Origin: Gemmatimonadales bacterium
Lineage (GTDB): Bacteria; Gemmatimonadota; Gemmatimonadetes; Longimicrobiales; Gaopeijiaceae
Assembly (NCBI GenBank): GCA_007692605.1
Contig: REBS01000088.1
Span: 20,251-84,250 of the forward strand
Reading direction: 5' to 3'
Length of the DNA stretch: 64,000 nucleotides
The notes below the pieces were generated by a model. The model was not told the origin of the DNA. It did no database searches and saw only the letters and a list, made by a program, of their open reading frames with translations. Of the stretch, positions 43,599 to 52,598 are shown in pieces (position 1 is the stretch's first letter; each line of letters opens with the position of its first letter). The position numbers were made by a program, and so were the translations under genes.

Positions 43599-44239
43599 CC
43601 CCCGATCGGCCCGACCCCGACCCCACCCCGGACACCCCTTCGGACTCCGATTCCGACCTCCGGTGGATCTGTGTCTTCTGCGGATCGAGCGCGGGAGAAG
43701 ACCCGCGGTATCTGGACGCCGCGACGAAGCTGGGGAGGAGCCTTGCGGCACGCGGGATGGGGCTCGTGTACGGGGGCTCCCAGTTGGGGCTCATGGGCCG
43801 ACTCGCGGACAGCGTCCTCAATGCCGGAGGAAAGGTCGTCGGGGTCCTCCCGGAACCGCTCCTTCCGCGCGAAGTGGCACATCGGAGCCTGACGAAGCTC
43901 GTGATCACCGAATCGATGTACGAACGGAAGGCCGAGATGGCTCGCCTCGCCGACGGCTTCATCGCCGCGCCCGGTGGGCTCGGAACGATCGAGGAGTTCC
44001 TCGAGGTGCTCACCTGGGCGCAGCTCGGGATGCACCGCAAGCCCTGCGGAATCCTCAATACCAACGGATTCTACGATCCCCTCAGCGCGGTCTTCGATCA
44101 CGGCATGCGCGAAGGGTTCATTCAGCACGTCCATCGGAAAATGATCCTGATCGAGTCCGAGCCCGATCCCCTCCTCGACCGGATGAGCGCCTATCAGCCC
44201 CCGAAGGTCCCCCGCTGGATCGAGGTTGGAGAGACCTGA
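43595..44239 (+). CDS. LOG-family nucleoside 5'-monophosphate phosphoribohydrolase
   Basis: A 214-residue protein of the LOG/TIGR00730 type. It has the Rossmann start VFCGSSAGEDPRY and the diagnostic PGGLGTIEEFLE motif, together with the ERKAEMARLADGF helix carrying the catalytic Arg and Glu. These enzymes remove the base from nucleoside monophosphates, including cytokinin-type nucleotides, and were long mislabelled lysine decarboxylases. The N-terminus has an extra run of about 20 Asp/Pro/Ser residues. The ATG overlaps the preceding stop (ATGA), so it is translationally coupled to the receiver/PIG-L gene. Confidence 0.9.
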   Translation: MTPDRPDPDPTPDTPSDSDSDLRWICVFCGSSAGEDPRYLDAATKLGRSLAARGMGLVYGGSQLGLMGRLADSVLNAGGKVVGVLPEPLLPREVAHRSLTKLVITESMYERKAEMARLADGFIAAPGGLGTIEEFLEVLTWAQLGMHRKPCGILNTNGFYDPLSAVFDHGMREGFIQHVHRKMILIESEPDPLLDRMSAYQPPKVPRWIEVGET

Positions 44240-44393
44240 TCCGCCCGTCCCTTCTCACCGCCCCACGGGACCCATTACTATAAGGGTCCGTCAGTTCAGC
44301 GGGCTTCGGGGAGCACGGAGGCGATGCCGGATCGCCTCCGGCTCGATCCGGCCCGGGACCACGCCTTCATTCCTTTCGACCCGGAGACCCCCC

Positions 44394-45356
44394 TTGGCCG
44401 CCACACCTCATCTCGAGTTCGAACGGGACATGGTGGAAGTCCAGGAGCAGATCGAGCAGCTCCTCGAACTCGCCGAAAAGAAGGGGATCGACGTGTCTCG
44501 CGAGCTGACGGAGATGCGAGAAAAGCTCCAGACCCTCCGGGACGAAACCTACCGAAACCTTTCGCCCATCGACCAGGTTCAGGTGGCGCGCCATCCGCGG
44601 CGCCCGTACACCAAGGATTACATCGAGCGGGTATTCACCGACTTCATTGAACTCCATGGAGATCGGTCGTATCGAGACGATGCGGCGATCGTCGGAGGGT
44701 GGGCGCGACTGGACGGCGAACCCCTCATGCTCATCGGCCACCAGAAAGGTCGGGACATGAAGGCGAACCTCCACCGCAACTTCGGCATGCCTCACCCCGA
44801 GGGGTACCGAAAGGCCCTGCGCCTGATGCGCCTGGCCGAGAAGTTCCGGCGTCCGGTCGTGACCTTCATCGATACGCCGGGGGCCTACCCCGGAATCGGT
44901 GCCGAGAAACGGGGGCAGGCCGAGGCGATCGCCATGAACCTGCGCGAGATGGCGCGCCTTCGGACACCGCTCGTATCGGTCGTCATCGGTGAGGGCGGAT
45001 CGGGCGGAGCCCTCGCCCTTGGAGTCACCGACCGGATCCTGATGCTCGAGCATTCGATCTACTCGGTCATCTCGCCCGAGGGATGTGCGGCGATTCTCTG
45101 GCGCTCCGCGGACCACCGGGACAAGGCCGCCGAGGCGCTCAAACTGACATCATCGGACCTGCACCGCCTCGGAATCTGCGACGAGGTCATCGACGAGCCC
45201 ATCGGGGGAGCGCACACCGACTGGGACGGCACCAGCGCCCGGCTGCGCACCACGTTGGGACGCCACCTGCAGGAACTGGCGTCCATGAGTGACGACGAGC
45301 GGCGAAAGCTCCGCTGGGCCAAGTTCGAAGCGATGGGCGCCTGGCGGGATCAGTGA
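44394..45356 (+). CDS. accA: Acetyl-CoA carboxylase carboxyltransferase subunit alpha
   Basis: A 320-residue cytoplasmic protein that with AccD transfers the carboxyl group from biotin to acetyl-CoA to make malonyl-CoA, the first step of fatty acid synthesis. The AccA hallmarks are present: an N-terminal coiled helix (QEQIEQLLELAEKKG), RPYTKDYIERVFTDFIELHGDR, FGMPHPEGYRKALRLM, FIDTPGAYPGIGAEKRGQ and GEGGSGGALALGV. I chose the TTG at 44394 because it gives the standard length and has a GGAG about 9 bp upstream; longer GTG/ATG readings add an Arg-rich non-family segment. AccD is not in the window. Confidence 0.95.
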   Translation: MAATPHLEFERDMVEVQEQIEQLLELAEKKGIDVSRELTEMREKLQTLRDETYRNLSPIDQVQVARHPRRPYTKDYIERVFTDFIELHGDRSYRDDAAIVGGWARLDGEPLMLIGHQKGRDMKANLHRNFGMPHPEGYRKALRLMRLAEKFRRPVVTFIDTPGAYPGIGAEKRGQAEAIAMNLREMARLRTPLVSVVIGEGGSGGALALGVTDRILMLEHSIYSVISPEGCAAILWRSADHRDKAAEALKLTSSDLHRLGICDEVIDEPIGGAHTDWDGTSARLRTTLGRHLQELASMSDDERRKLRWAKFEAMGAWRDQ

Positions 45357-45368
45357 GGAGGGCATCCG

Positions 45369-46235
45369 ATGGCGACCTTCGCTGAGGTGGGGTTCAAGGG
45401 CAATCGTCGGGAATACTTCACCGTCTCGTCGAAGGACCTGCGCCCCGGGCATCACGTGCTCGTCGAGGCCGACCGGGGAGAGGACCTGGGAGAACTCCTG
45501 GCCCTGGGGGCGGTGGCTGAGCGAAAGTGCTCCGCGTCGGGTGGTGGATGCGCAACGCCGATGCCCGAACGCAAGGTGCTGCGAGCCGCTCGCGACGAGG
45601 AGTTGGCGGTGCTTTCGGATCTCCGGCGGGACGAGGAGCGCGTTCGTGTCGAGACTCGAAAGAAGGTGGAGTCCCATGGACTTCGCATGAAGGTGACCGA
45701 GGCCGAATGGCAGTTCGATCGACGCAAGCTCACCATCTTCTTCACCGCCGAACGTCGCGTCGACTTCCGGGCTCTGGTGCGTGACCTGGCTCGGACGTTC
45801 CGCACCCGGATCGAGCTTCGACAGATCGGGGTTCGAGACGAATCCGCCCTCCTCGGAGGGGTCGGCCGATGCGGCCGCGAACTCTGCTGCTCGAGCTGGC
45901 TCCCGGAGCTCAAGCCCGTCTCCCTGCAGCTGGCCAAGGACCAGAAGCTCTCGCTGAATCCCGCACAGATCTCGGGCTGCTGCGGGCGGCTCATGTGCTG
46001 CCTCATGTACGAGCACGACACCTATGTTCAGGCCCGGCGGCGCTTCCCGCGGGAAGGCAAGCGGCTGAACACCTTGCACGGGGACGAGCAGGTGATTTCG
46101 GTCGATATCTTCGGAGAGCGGGTCACACTCAGAGATTCGGAAGGGGAGCGCAGAACGGTGGAGCTGGAAACGCTGAAGGAGGAGGTCCGGTCGATGGGGA
46201 GACGCCAGAATCGAGGACCGGAGACCGAGCGGTGA
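45369..46235 (+). CDS. PSP1-domain protein, RicT/YaaT-like
   Basis: A 288-residue cytoplasmic protein of the PSP1 C-terminal family. The conserved cysteine-rich segment is visible as GGVGRCGRELCCSSW and GCCGRLMCCLMYE, and an earlier CSASGGGC pair is also present. In Bacillus subtilis the homologue RicT (YaaT), with RicA and RicF, binds Fe-S clusters and helps RNase Y mature mRNAs; whether that holds here is inference. It is followed by metG with a GTGA overlap. In Firmicutes yaaT also lies near metS, so this neighbourhood is partly conserved. Confidence 0.85.
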   Translation: MATFAEVGFKGNRREYFTVSSKDLRPGHHVLVEADRGEDLGELLALGAVAERKCSASGGGCATPMPERKVLRAARDEELAVLSDLRRDEERVRVETRKKVESHGLRMKVTEAEWQFDRRKLTIFFTAERRVDFRALVRDLARTFRTRIELRQIGVRDESALLGGVGRCGRELCCSSWLPELKPVSLQLAKDQKLSLNPAQISGCCGRLMCCLMYEHDTYVQARRRFPREGKRLNTLHGDEQVISVDIFGERVTLRDSEGERRTVELETLKEEVRSMGRRQNRGPETER

Positions 46236-47803
46236 GTTCAATCGCCCGGGTCTATCTCACCACGCCGATCTACTACGCGACCGGGGAGCCTCACATCGGT
46301 CACGCCTACACAACCTTCCTGGCGGACACCCTCGCGCGGTACCACCGGCAATCCGGTGCCGAGGTCCGGTTTCTCACCGGCACCGACGAGCACGGGCAGA
46401 AGATTCAGGAGGAGGCCGAACGGCGGGGCATGGAGCCGATCGAGCTTTGCGACGAGATGGCGACACGCTTCCGCGAGGCCTGGTCGGAGCTCGATATCCG
46501 CTACGACCGTTTCATTCGCACCACCGAGGACGAGCACAAGGCTGTGGTCTGTGCGCTCCTGGAGCGACTTCACGCCCGGGGCCTGATCTACGAAGACATG
46601 TATCGCGGGTGGTACTGCGTGCACGAGGAGCGCTACTGGACCGAGAAGGATCTCACGCCGGAAGGCCACTGCCCCGACTGCAAGCGACCGGTCCAGGAGA
46701 TCGAGGAAAAGAATTACTTCTTTCGCATGAGCAGATTCCGTGAGGAACTGATCCGGCATATCGAGGCGAACCCGGAGTGGATCTACCCCGAGAACCGGCG
46801 CAACGAGGTACTCGGGTTTCTCCGTCAGCCACTCGGGGATCTCTCGATTTCGCGACCCCGGTCCCGTCTGCGGTGGGGCATTCCCCTCCCCTGGGATCCG
46901 GAACACGTCACCTACGTCTGGGTCGACGCCCTGACCAACTACCTGACCGCGTCCGGCGCGATCGATCCGGATCGGCCCGTGGAGGAGCGCGGCTTTGACG
47001 GGGACTTTCCAGAGGACCCCTCGCGAGCGGGGGTGTCCCACTGGTGGCCTGCCGACCTGCATATCATCGGAAAGGATATCCTCACCACCCACGCGGTATA
47101 CTGGCCAACGCTGCTGATGGGTGCCGGTCTGCCCCTCCCCCGAAGGATCCTGGCTCACGGCTGGTGGGTCGTGGGCGACACGAAGATGTCGAAATCGCTC
47201 GGTAACGTGGTCGACCCCATGGAGTTGCGCGAGCCGTTCGGGACGGATGCCGTGCGCTGGTACCTCCTTCGGGAGATGCCCACCGGGGGCGACGCCTCCT
47301 ACACCCCCGAACGTTTCCTGACTCGGTACGAGGAGCTCGCAAACATCCTGGGGAACCTGGCCTCTCGGGTGACCTCGATGGTGGCCCGGTACCGAGACGG
47401 GGAACTCGGAGACGCGGCCGATCCGTCTGCGCTCGACGAGAGCCTGGACCGCACCCTCGACCGCTACCACACCGCCATGCGAGGGCTGAAGGTGCATGAG
47501 GCACTTTCAGCCGCGATGGAGCTGGCCCGTGAGGCGAACGGGTTCGTGGAGTCCCGAGAGCCATGGGCCCAGGCCAAGGACCCCGAGGGCGGAGCCGAGC
47601 TGGATCGGACGTTGGGAACACTCCTCCGAACGCTCGCCCTGCTGTCCGCACTCTTTCAGCCGGTGATCCCCGAAAAAGCCGCCGCGCTCGCATCCGCGCT
47701 GGGTCTCGACGGAGTTCCCACGCTCGAAGATGCGCGAGGGATCTCTCCCTCGACCTTCCGTGTACGCAAGATGTCTCCTCTGTTCCCGAAACCGGACGCG
47801 TAG
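46232..47803 (+). CDS. metG: Methionyl-tRNA synthetase
   Basis: A 523-residue class I aminoacyl-tRNA synthetase. HIGH is at 21-24 (PHIGHAY), KMSKS at 318-322. The connective-peptide domain retains the HEERYWTEKDL region and one CPDC pair, but the other Cys pair of the zinc knuckle is absent. No C-terminal tRNA-binding (EMAP-like) domain is present, so it is the short form. The GTG start overlaps the upstream PSP1-domain gene by 4 bp, which suggests coordinated translation of the pair. Essential for charging initiator and elongator tRNA-Met. Confidence 0.96.
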   Translation: MSSIARVYLTTPIYYATGEPHIGHAYTTFLADTLARYHRQSGAEVRFLTGTDEHGQKIQEEAERRGMEPIELCDEMATRFREAWSELDIRYDRFIRTTEDEHKAVVCALLERLHARGLIYEDMYRGWYCVHEERYWTEKDLTPEGHCPDCKRPVQEIEEKNYFFRMSRFREELIRHIEANPEWIYPENRRNEVLGFLRQPLGDLSISRPRSRLRWGIPLPWDPEHVTYVWVDALTNYLTASGAIDPDRPVEERGFDGDFPEDPSRAGVSHWWPADLHIIGKDILTTHAVYWPTLLMGAGLPLPRRILAHGWWVVGDTKMSKSLGNVVDPMELREPFGTDAVRWYLLREMPTGGDASYTPERFLTRYEELANILGNLASRVTSMVARYRDGELGDAADPSALDESLDRTLDRYHTAMRGLKVHEALSAAMELAREANGFVESREPWAQAKDPEGGAELDRTLGTLLRTLALLSALFQPVIPEKAAALASALGLDGVPTLEDARGISPSTFRVRKMSPLFPKPDA

Positions 47804-47973
47804 CGGCGACGCATCGGGACGAGGACAGGGGAAGGCCTCCGGCGGCATCGTTGACTTCAACGGTGAGCTTCCGGTAGCTTTCGAAGTTTTCGCCATGTGA
47901 TTTTCGGCGGAGCGGTCGTGAGAACCATGTACGGGGGTCGCACCCCCGCCCATTTCGATCTGGACCGAGGTGT

Positions 47974-48903
47974 ATGTTCGGCGAAAATTCGACGTTCCAA
48001 ATCATCTCCGAGAAGTGGGACGATTTTCGGCAGACCACCTTCGAGAGTCGCCGTCTGGGGAGGATCCTGGGCGGCGCCGGCTTTTTCGGAATTTCTCTCC
48101 TGGCACTGACGACCCTCTTCATGGTGCGTTCGTCGCCCGTGTACGAGAATCACGTCCTGCAGAAGGAGAACACCCTTCTGCTCGAGGAGCTGCGCGCCCT
48201 TCGCGACCAGGTGGCGGGTCTCGAGGAAGGGCTCGCGCAACTCTCCGAGAAGGATGCCGAACTCCGGATTCTGGCCGGCCTCGATGTGATCGATGATGAG
48301 GTTCTCCAGGTGGGGGTCGGCGGTCCAGGATCACCCTCGCTCGAGAATCAGCCCCTCCACGAGGTGAATCCGGAGACCGGCGCCGAGACCTTTGCCGCCG
48401 CGTACGACCTCCATGCGCTGGAGCGGCGGGCCCGGCTCCTTCGGGAAAGCCTCGAAGAAGCCTCGGACTCGCTGATCGCCCACCGTGACCTCCTGGAATC
48501 CACCCCGTCGATCCTTCCGGCCGCCGGACGGCTGACGTCCGCCTTCAGCAACGCCCGGCTGCACCCCATCCATAATCGGGAGACCCCGCACGAGGGGATC
48601 GACATCTCGGCTCCCAGAGGAACGTCGATCATGGCGGCGGCCAAGGGGAGAGTGGCCTATTCCGGGCGCCGGGCGGGGTATGGACTCGTGGTGGAAATCG
48701 ACCATGGATACGGATATCGCACCCTCTACGGCCATGCGTCGGAGCTTCTCGTTCGAACCGGGCAGGAGGTGCAGCGCGGAGAGGTCATCGCGCGCGTCGG
48801 ATCGACCGGGCTCGCCACCTCGCCGCATCTGCACTACGAGGTGCATGTGAACGGAAGACCCGTGAACCCCATGAACTACGTGATTACCGGGGCCGTGCCC
48901 TGA
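47974..48903 (+). CDS. Membrane-anchored M23-family peptidase (LytM type)
   Basis: A 309-residue protein. One transmembrane helix (about 34-51) anchors it to the inner membrane, followed by a coiled-coil (about 60-98, Leu/Glu-rich) and a C-terminal LytM domain. Zinc-site residues are visible in HEGIDISAPRG (H-x3-D) and SPHLHYEV (H-x-H); GYGYRTLYGHAS carries the other catalytic His. Such proteins cut peptidoglycan cross-bridges or activate amidases during division, as NlpD/EnvC-like factors do. All catalytic residues appear intact, so it is probably an active endopeptidase. Confidence 0.9.
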   Translation: MFGENSTFQIISEKWDDFRQTTFESRRLGRILGGAGFFGISLLALTTLFMVRSSPVYENHVLQKENTLLLEELRALRDQVAGLEEGLAQLSEKDAELRILAGLDVIDDEVLQVGVGGPGSPSLENQPLHEVNPETGAETFAAAYDLHALERRARLLRESLEEASDSLIAHRDLLESTPSILPAAGRLTSAFSNARLHPIHNRETPHEGIDISAPRGTSIMAAAKGRVAYSGRRAGYGLVVEIDHGYGYRTLYGHASELLVRTGQEVQRGEVIARVGSTGLATSPHLHYEVHVNGRPVNPMNYVITGAVP

Positions 48904-49006
48904 CGCCGCGAGGCAGCCCAACGATCCGGCCCCTCCCGATCGGGCTTCGCCCGCGAAATGTCGTCTGCCCGGTTTCCTGTACCACCACCTCAGCTCCCCC
49001 TCGACC

Positions 49007-50221
49007 TTGATTGCCATACTGGCATTGCTTGCACTCCTGTCCCCCGCCCCGTCGACGCCTTCGACTCCGGCCGACACACTGCGAGGGTCGGGGGCCTTCG
49101 TGCCCGATCAGGTCCTGTCCCCACCGGGTGGAGCCACCTTCTACCTCTACACGACGGGTACGTCCGACGTCGTCGCACTGCGGATCTCCGTACCGATCAC
49201 CGAAGGACCCACCGAGGCCGGTGCCGGTCAGATTCTGCGGGCTCTTGCTGAAGACCGGATGAACGCCGTCGCCTCGAGAATCGGGGCACGAGCGCGTGTG
49301 GCCCGGTCGCCGGATGCACTTGTTTACGAGGTGGCAGGTCCCGCAGCCGACATGGACTTTCTCGCCTGGGTCCTCCGAGAAGGATTGAGAGAGCCCGACG
49401 CCGGACGATTCGCCCAACTCCAGCGGGACGCCAGAATCGATGTCGAGCGACGGCTCGAAACGCCCGAGGGTGCGCTGGCCCTGAGGCTTCGAGACCGCCT
49501 CTCCCCGGGAACGCCCCCCATGTTCGGCACGGTAACGGCACTCGAGCGAATGGATCCGAGCCGGGTCCGCAACCTTTGGGAGCGGACCCACGCCCGTGAT
49601 GCGCTGACCGTGGTGATCGTCGGGGATGTGTCCCCCGAGGTCGTCCTGGCTTCTCTCACCGACCTCGGGATTCCTTCCTCGACCCGTGATGCCCCTCCTC
49701 CCTCCGGGGCCGCCACCGGGCAACCCGTTCCGACTCCGGAGCTGATCCGACACTGGATCGGAGAGGCTCGCAGGGTTCCGGGTGGGCGAGATCCCCGCGC
49801 CCTCATCGCTACGCGCATGATCGCAGAGACGATCCGGTCGGATCCCGGCGACTACGAGGTGGGTGTCGAGCTCTGGGAGCTGGATCGCGGGTGGGTCCTG
49901 GTCCTGTCCGGCGCAGCCTATCCCCGCGCCCGCCAATCCATGACCTCCCGGGTGGAGGGACTGATTCGGGAGACCCTCTCCCGAGTGACCGATGATGAGG
50001 TGCACAGGCACGTCGCGGGTCTGCGCTCCGAGCTCCTCGAGTCCGCCCGGACTCCCTGGGGACTGGCCGATGTCGTGGGTCATGCGCTCGATGCGGGAGA
50101 AGCCCCGGACGCGATCCAGGACCTCCTCGTCGAGCTCCGCACGATGCGTGGCGGCGACATTGTTCGGTTTCTGGAGTCCATGGTCGAAGTCGAATCCGTC
50201 CGCGAGGTCATGGATCCATGA
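49007..50221 (+). CDS. M16-like (insulinase fold) protein without zinc motif, first of a pair
   Basis: A 404-residue exported protein with a hydrophobic N-terminus. The fold is inferred from the alternating VALRISVP...GAGQILRALAEDR start and the late VVIVGDVSPEVVLASL, which resemble M16 peptidase half-domains. The HxxEH zinc motif expected in the first helix is absent (AGQILRALAEDR stands there), so it should not be proteolytic by itself. Only a TTG start is available before the signal-like stretch. It overlaps the next M16-like gene by 4 bp; the two probably form a heterodimer in the periplasm, as in M16B pairs. Confidence 0.65.
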   Translation: MIAILALLALLSPAPSTPSTPADTLRGSGAFVPDQVLSPPGGATFYLYTTGTSDVVALRISVPITEGPTEAGAGQILRALAEDRMNAVASRIGARARVARSPDALVYEVAGPAADMDFLAWVLREGLREPDAGRFAQLQRDARIDVERRLETPEGALALRLRDRLSPGTPPMFGTVTALERMDPSRVRNLWERTHARDALTVVIVGDVSPEVVLASLTDLGIPSSTRDAPPPSGAATGQPVPTPELIRHWIGEARRVPGGRDPRALIATRMIAETIRSDPGDYEVGVELWELDRGWVLVLSGAAYPRARQSMTSRVEGLIRETLSRVTDDEVHRHVAGLRSELLESARTPWGLADVVGHALDAGEAPDAIQDLLVELRTMRGGDIVRFLESMVEVESVREVMDP

Positions 50222-51606
50222 TGTCCGCCCTCCGTGCCATCCGGCGTCCCGAACGACTCGTCATGACCGTTCTCCCCTTCCTTCTGCTCCTGGGTTGGGC
50301 GGCACTCCTGGCACCGGCCGCGGCCGAAGCGCAGTCCGTGGCACAACTGCTGGTACATCCCCGCGAGCACGATGCCGTCGTGGCGATCGCCGCCCGCTTC
50401 CCCGCCGGGGCCCGGGACGACCCCGGGGAGGCCGACGGGGCGGCCTTTCTGCTCGGGCGTGTTCTCGAAGAAGAGGGGACTCGTCGGCTCGCGGAGTTGA
50501 GTTCCCGCATTTCGGTTGAGGTCGACCGATCCGAGTTCATGGTGACCATGGTTGCCCCAGCAGAGGACTGGGAGGAGGCGTGGCGGCGGGTCATCGAACT
50601 CCTGGAAGGAGGCCCTCTGTCCGAGTCGGCCGTGATCTCGGCACGCGAGAGGCATCGCGAGCGACTTCTCTTCGAGGAAGGTGCGCCCGGTCGCGCCTTC
50701 GACATCGAGCAGAGCCGGTACCTGTACGGATCGAACCACCCCGCCGCCCGCCCCGTCGCGGGAACCCTGGGTGGGATCGACCGACTGGACCGGAGCGCCC
50801 TCGAGTCCCAGCGTTCGACCCTCCTTCGCTGGGAGGAGGCGGTGATCGGCGTCGTCGGCCCGGTCTCGCTCGAAGAGGCCGGTGCAACCTTCAGGGGGCC
50901 CGCGGAACGGGTCGGCCCCCCACCGCCCGTCCCTCCGCCGGCAGCGGCAGCCCCGGCCCCGGGCGATGCGGCCGAGCCCGCGCCAACGCCGGCACCCACA
51001 GGACCGAGGGTCCTCATGGAGGAGCGCACAGGCCCACTTCGGGCCCCCTCGACCTCGGCGACCGGCAGCCCGTGGACCTCCGGGGACCGACGAGTCATCG
51101 ACCAGGACGTCACCAGCACATGGATCATGGTCGCATGGCCCCTCCCGAGAGAGTCCCCCATGATCCTCCGGGATTTCCTCGTGCATCTCGTCGACCGCGC
51201 GTTGAACCCATCTCCCCCCGACCCCGGCGTGTACCGGATCGATGCCGAGATCCGAACGATCGAGGATGCGTCGGTACTGATCGTAGCCGCCAGCGTCGAC
51301 CCGCGGACCGCGTATACCTGGGAGGACCGGATTCTCGGGACACTCGAGTCTCTCGAGGCCGCGCCGCCGGAAGGGGCGTTCTTCGAACTCGCGAGGCGCC
51401 AGTATCGGGCGCACCGCCTGCTCGAGCACGCGGTGCCCGAGGAACGGGCCCGCTGGATGACCCGGCGCCATGCCGAAGGGGGCGAGGTTCCCCGGATCCC
51501 GGCACAGGTCTGGGGGCTGACCCGGGAAGGGATCTCGGGACTCGCCGCGGTGCGGGGCGAGCCACGGGTTCTGATCTTCGGTCCCCTGAGCGTCATGGAT
51601 CGGTGA
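50218..51606 (+). CDS. M16-like (insulinase fold) protein without zinc motif, second of a pair
   Basis: A 462-residue exported protein with signal peptide (about 15-38, ending near AAAEAQ). The opening AAFLLGRVLEEEGTRRLAEL matches the M16 helix that normally holds HxxEH, but no His is present. VIGVVGPVSLEEA corresponds to the usual end of the first half-domain. A Pro/Ala-rich linker (about 235-265) separates the two halves. The pair with the preceding gene is translationally coupled. Neither member keeps a zinc motif, so the pair may be a chaperone, inhibitor or scaffold rather than a protease. Confidence 0.65.
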   Translation: MMSALRAIRRPERLVMTVLPFLLLLGWAALLAPAAAEAQSVAQLLVHPREHDAVVAIAARFPAGARDDPGEADGAAFLLGRVLEEEGTRRLAELSSRISVEVDRSEFMVTMVAPAEDWEEAWRRVIELLEGGPLSESAVISARERHRERLLFEEGAPGRAFDIEQSRYLYGSNHPAARPVAGTLGGIDRLDRSALESQRSTLLRWEEAVIGVVGPVSLEEAGATFRGPAERVGPPPPVPPPAAAAPAPGDAAEPAPTPAPTGPRVLMEERTGPLRAPSTSATGSPWTSGDRRVIDQDVTSTWIMVAWPLPRESPMILRDFLVHLVDRALNPSPPDPGVYRIDAEIRTIEDASVLIVAASVDPRTAYTWEDRILGTLESLEAAPPEGAFFELARRQYRAHRLLEHAVPEERARWMTRRHAEGGEVPRIPAQVWGLTREGISGLAAVRGEPRVLIFGPLSVMDR

Positions 51607-51700
51607 AGCAGCACCCACTTTCGCTCTCGCCTTGATGCGGTGAGAGTCAGGTGGTACTTTCGCCCCATCTTCCACGATCAACCGTCGGAGCGAATCAACG

Positions 51701-52477
51701 ATGAAGCGAGCGTTCTATCTGCCGCTGGCCGGCCTTCTCGTCCTTCTGGCCGCCTGTGGGCCCGGAGAGGTCCTGGTGACCGCCGAGATCGACGTGAACA
51801 ATCCGGAAACCGGACAACTTGAGACCCGTCCACTCGGAGACCTGGAGCTCCAGCTCCTCCCCTTCGATCGTGACGCCGTCTTCGACTCCCTGACCGAGGC
51901 GGCTCCCCGGCCCGAGCCCGAGCTCTCCGACGAGCTCGAGGAGAGGCGTCAGGAGTACATCGAGGTCCAGGCGGCCGCACGCGACGCCGAGATCGAATGG
52001 CTGACACGCCGCGAGCGCCTCCAGGAGATCAACCGGGAAATGGAGCAGTACTCGGCGGGTGAGACCCGCTACCGCGAGCTCTTCAACGAGTTCGAAGACC
52101 AGGAGGATCGTCTGAATGCCGCCGAGGCCACCATGAACCGGCTCTTCGGGGAGCTCGAGGAACTCCAGGCGACCGTTCTCGACCAGCTTCAACAGGCCCG
52201 CCTCCAGCAGGAGACCTGGGAGGACGAGGCCTTCGCGGACTATGGGGATGTCGTCGCGGCCAAGCTCTCGGAGGCCGGTCGGGACATCGGCTACGACACC
52301 ACCGACGCCACCGGAATGGCGAGGCTCCAGCTGCAGCCCGGCACCTGGTGGATCCACACCCGCCACCGCCTCCCCACCGAGGAACTTTACTGGAACGTAC
52401 GTGTCGAGGTGGAGCGAGGGGACCCGATCGAAGTCCTGCTGAATCGGAGCAACGCAGCCACCCGACCGGTCCTGTAG
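51701..52477 (+). CDS. Coiled-coil lipoprotein of unknown function
   Basis: A 258-residue lipoprotein (lipobox LLAAC, Cys19). After a short beta-rich segment, a long charged helix rich in Glu, Arg and Gln (about 75-180) predicts a coiled coil. The C-terminal domain reads as a beta-sandwich with DATGMARLQLQPGTWWIHTRHR. I recognise no family. It stands alone, 94 bp after the M16-like pair, with a strong stem-loop downstream. Confidence 0.72.
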   Translation: MKRAFYLPLAGLLVLLAACGPGEVLVTAEIDVNNPETGQLETRPLGDLELQLLPFDRDAVFDSLTEAAPRPEPELSDELEERRQEYIEVQAAARDAEIEWLTRRERLQEINREMEQYSAGETRYRELFNEFEDQEDRLNAAEATMNRLFGELEELQATVLDQLQQARLQQETWEDEAFADYGDVVAAKLSEAGRDIGYDTTDATGMARLQLQPGTWWIHTRHRLPTEELYWNVRVEVERGDPIEVLLNRSNAATRPVL

Positions 52478-52523
52478 CCGCCGCGGGGGCCGCCGCCCGA
52501 TCGGCAGGAAGCCGGGTGCCCTC

Positions 52524-52559
52524 AGCGCCCCGGGAACCGTTCCGGGTTCTCGGGGCGCT
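52524..52559 (+). terminator. Strong GC stem-loop between the lipoprotein gene and fadJ
   Basis: A 14-bp stem (AGCGCCCCGGGAAC paired with GTTCTCGGGGCGCT, a single G-U pair) with an 8-base loop, 46 bp after the lipoprotein stop. It is followed by TTGGTGAT rather than a T-run, so it is an imperfect intrinsic terminator or an mRNA 3'-end stabiliser. Confidence 0.5.
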
Positions 52560-52598
52560 TGGTGATCCGACCCACTCCATTCCCGTGACGGAGGTTTC

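Noticed and set aside
47849..47880. CGTTGA-CT-TCAACG dyad and TTGACT/TAGCTT promoter upstream of the M23 gene
   Set aside because: The -10 matches only three of six positions and the dyad is 6 bp; too weak to annotate.
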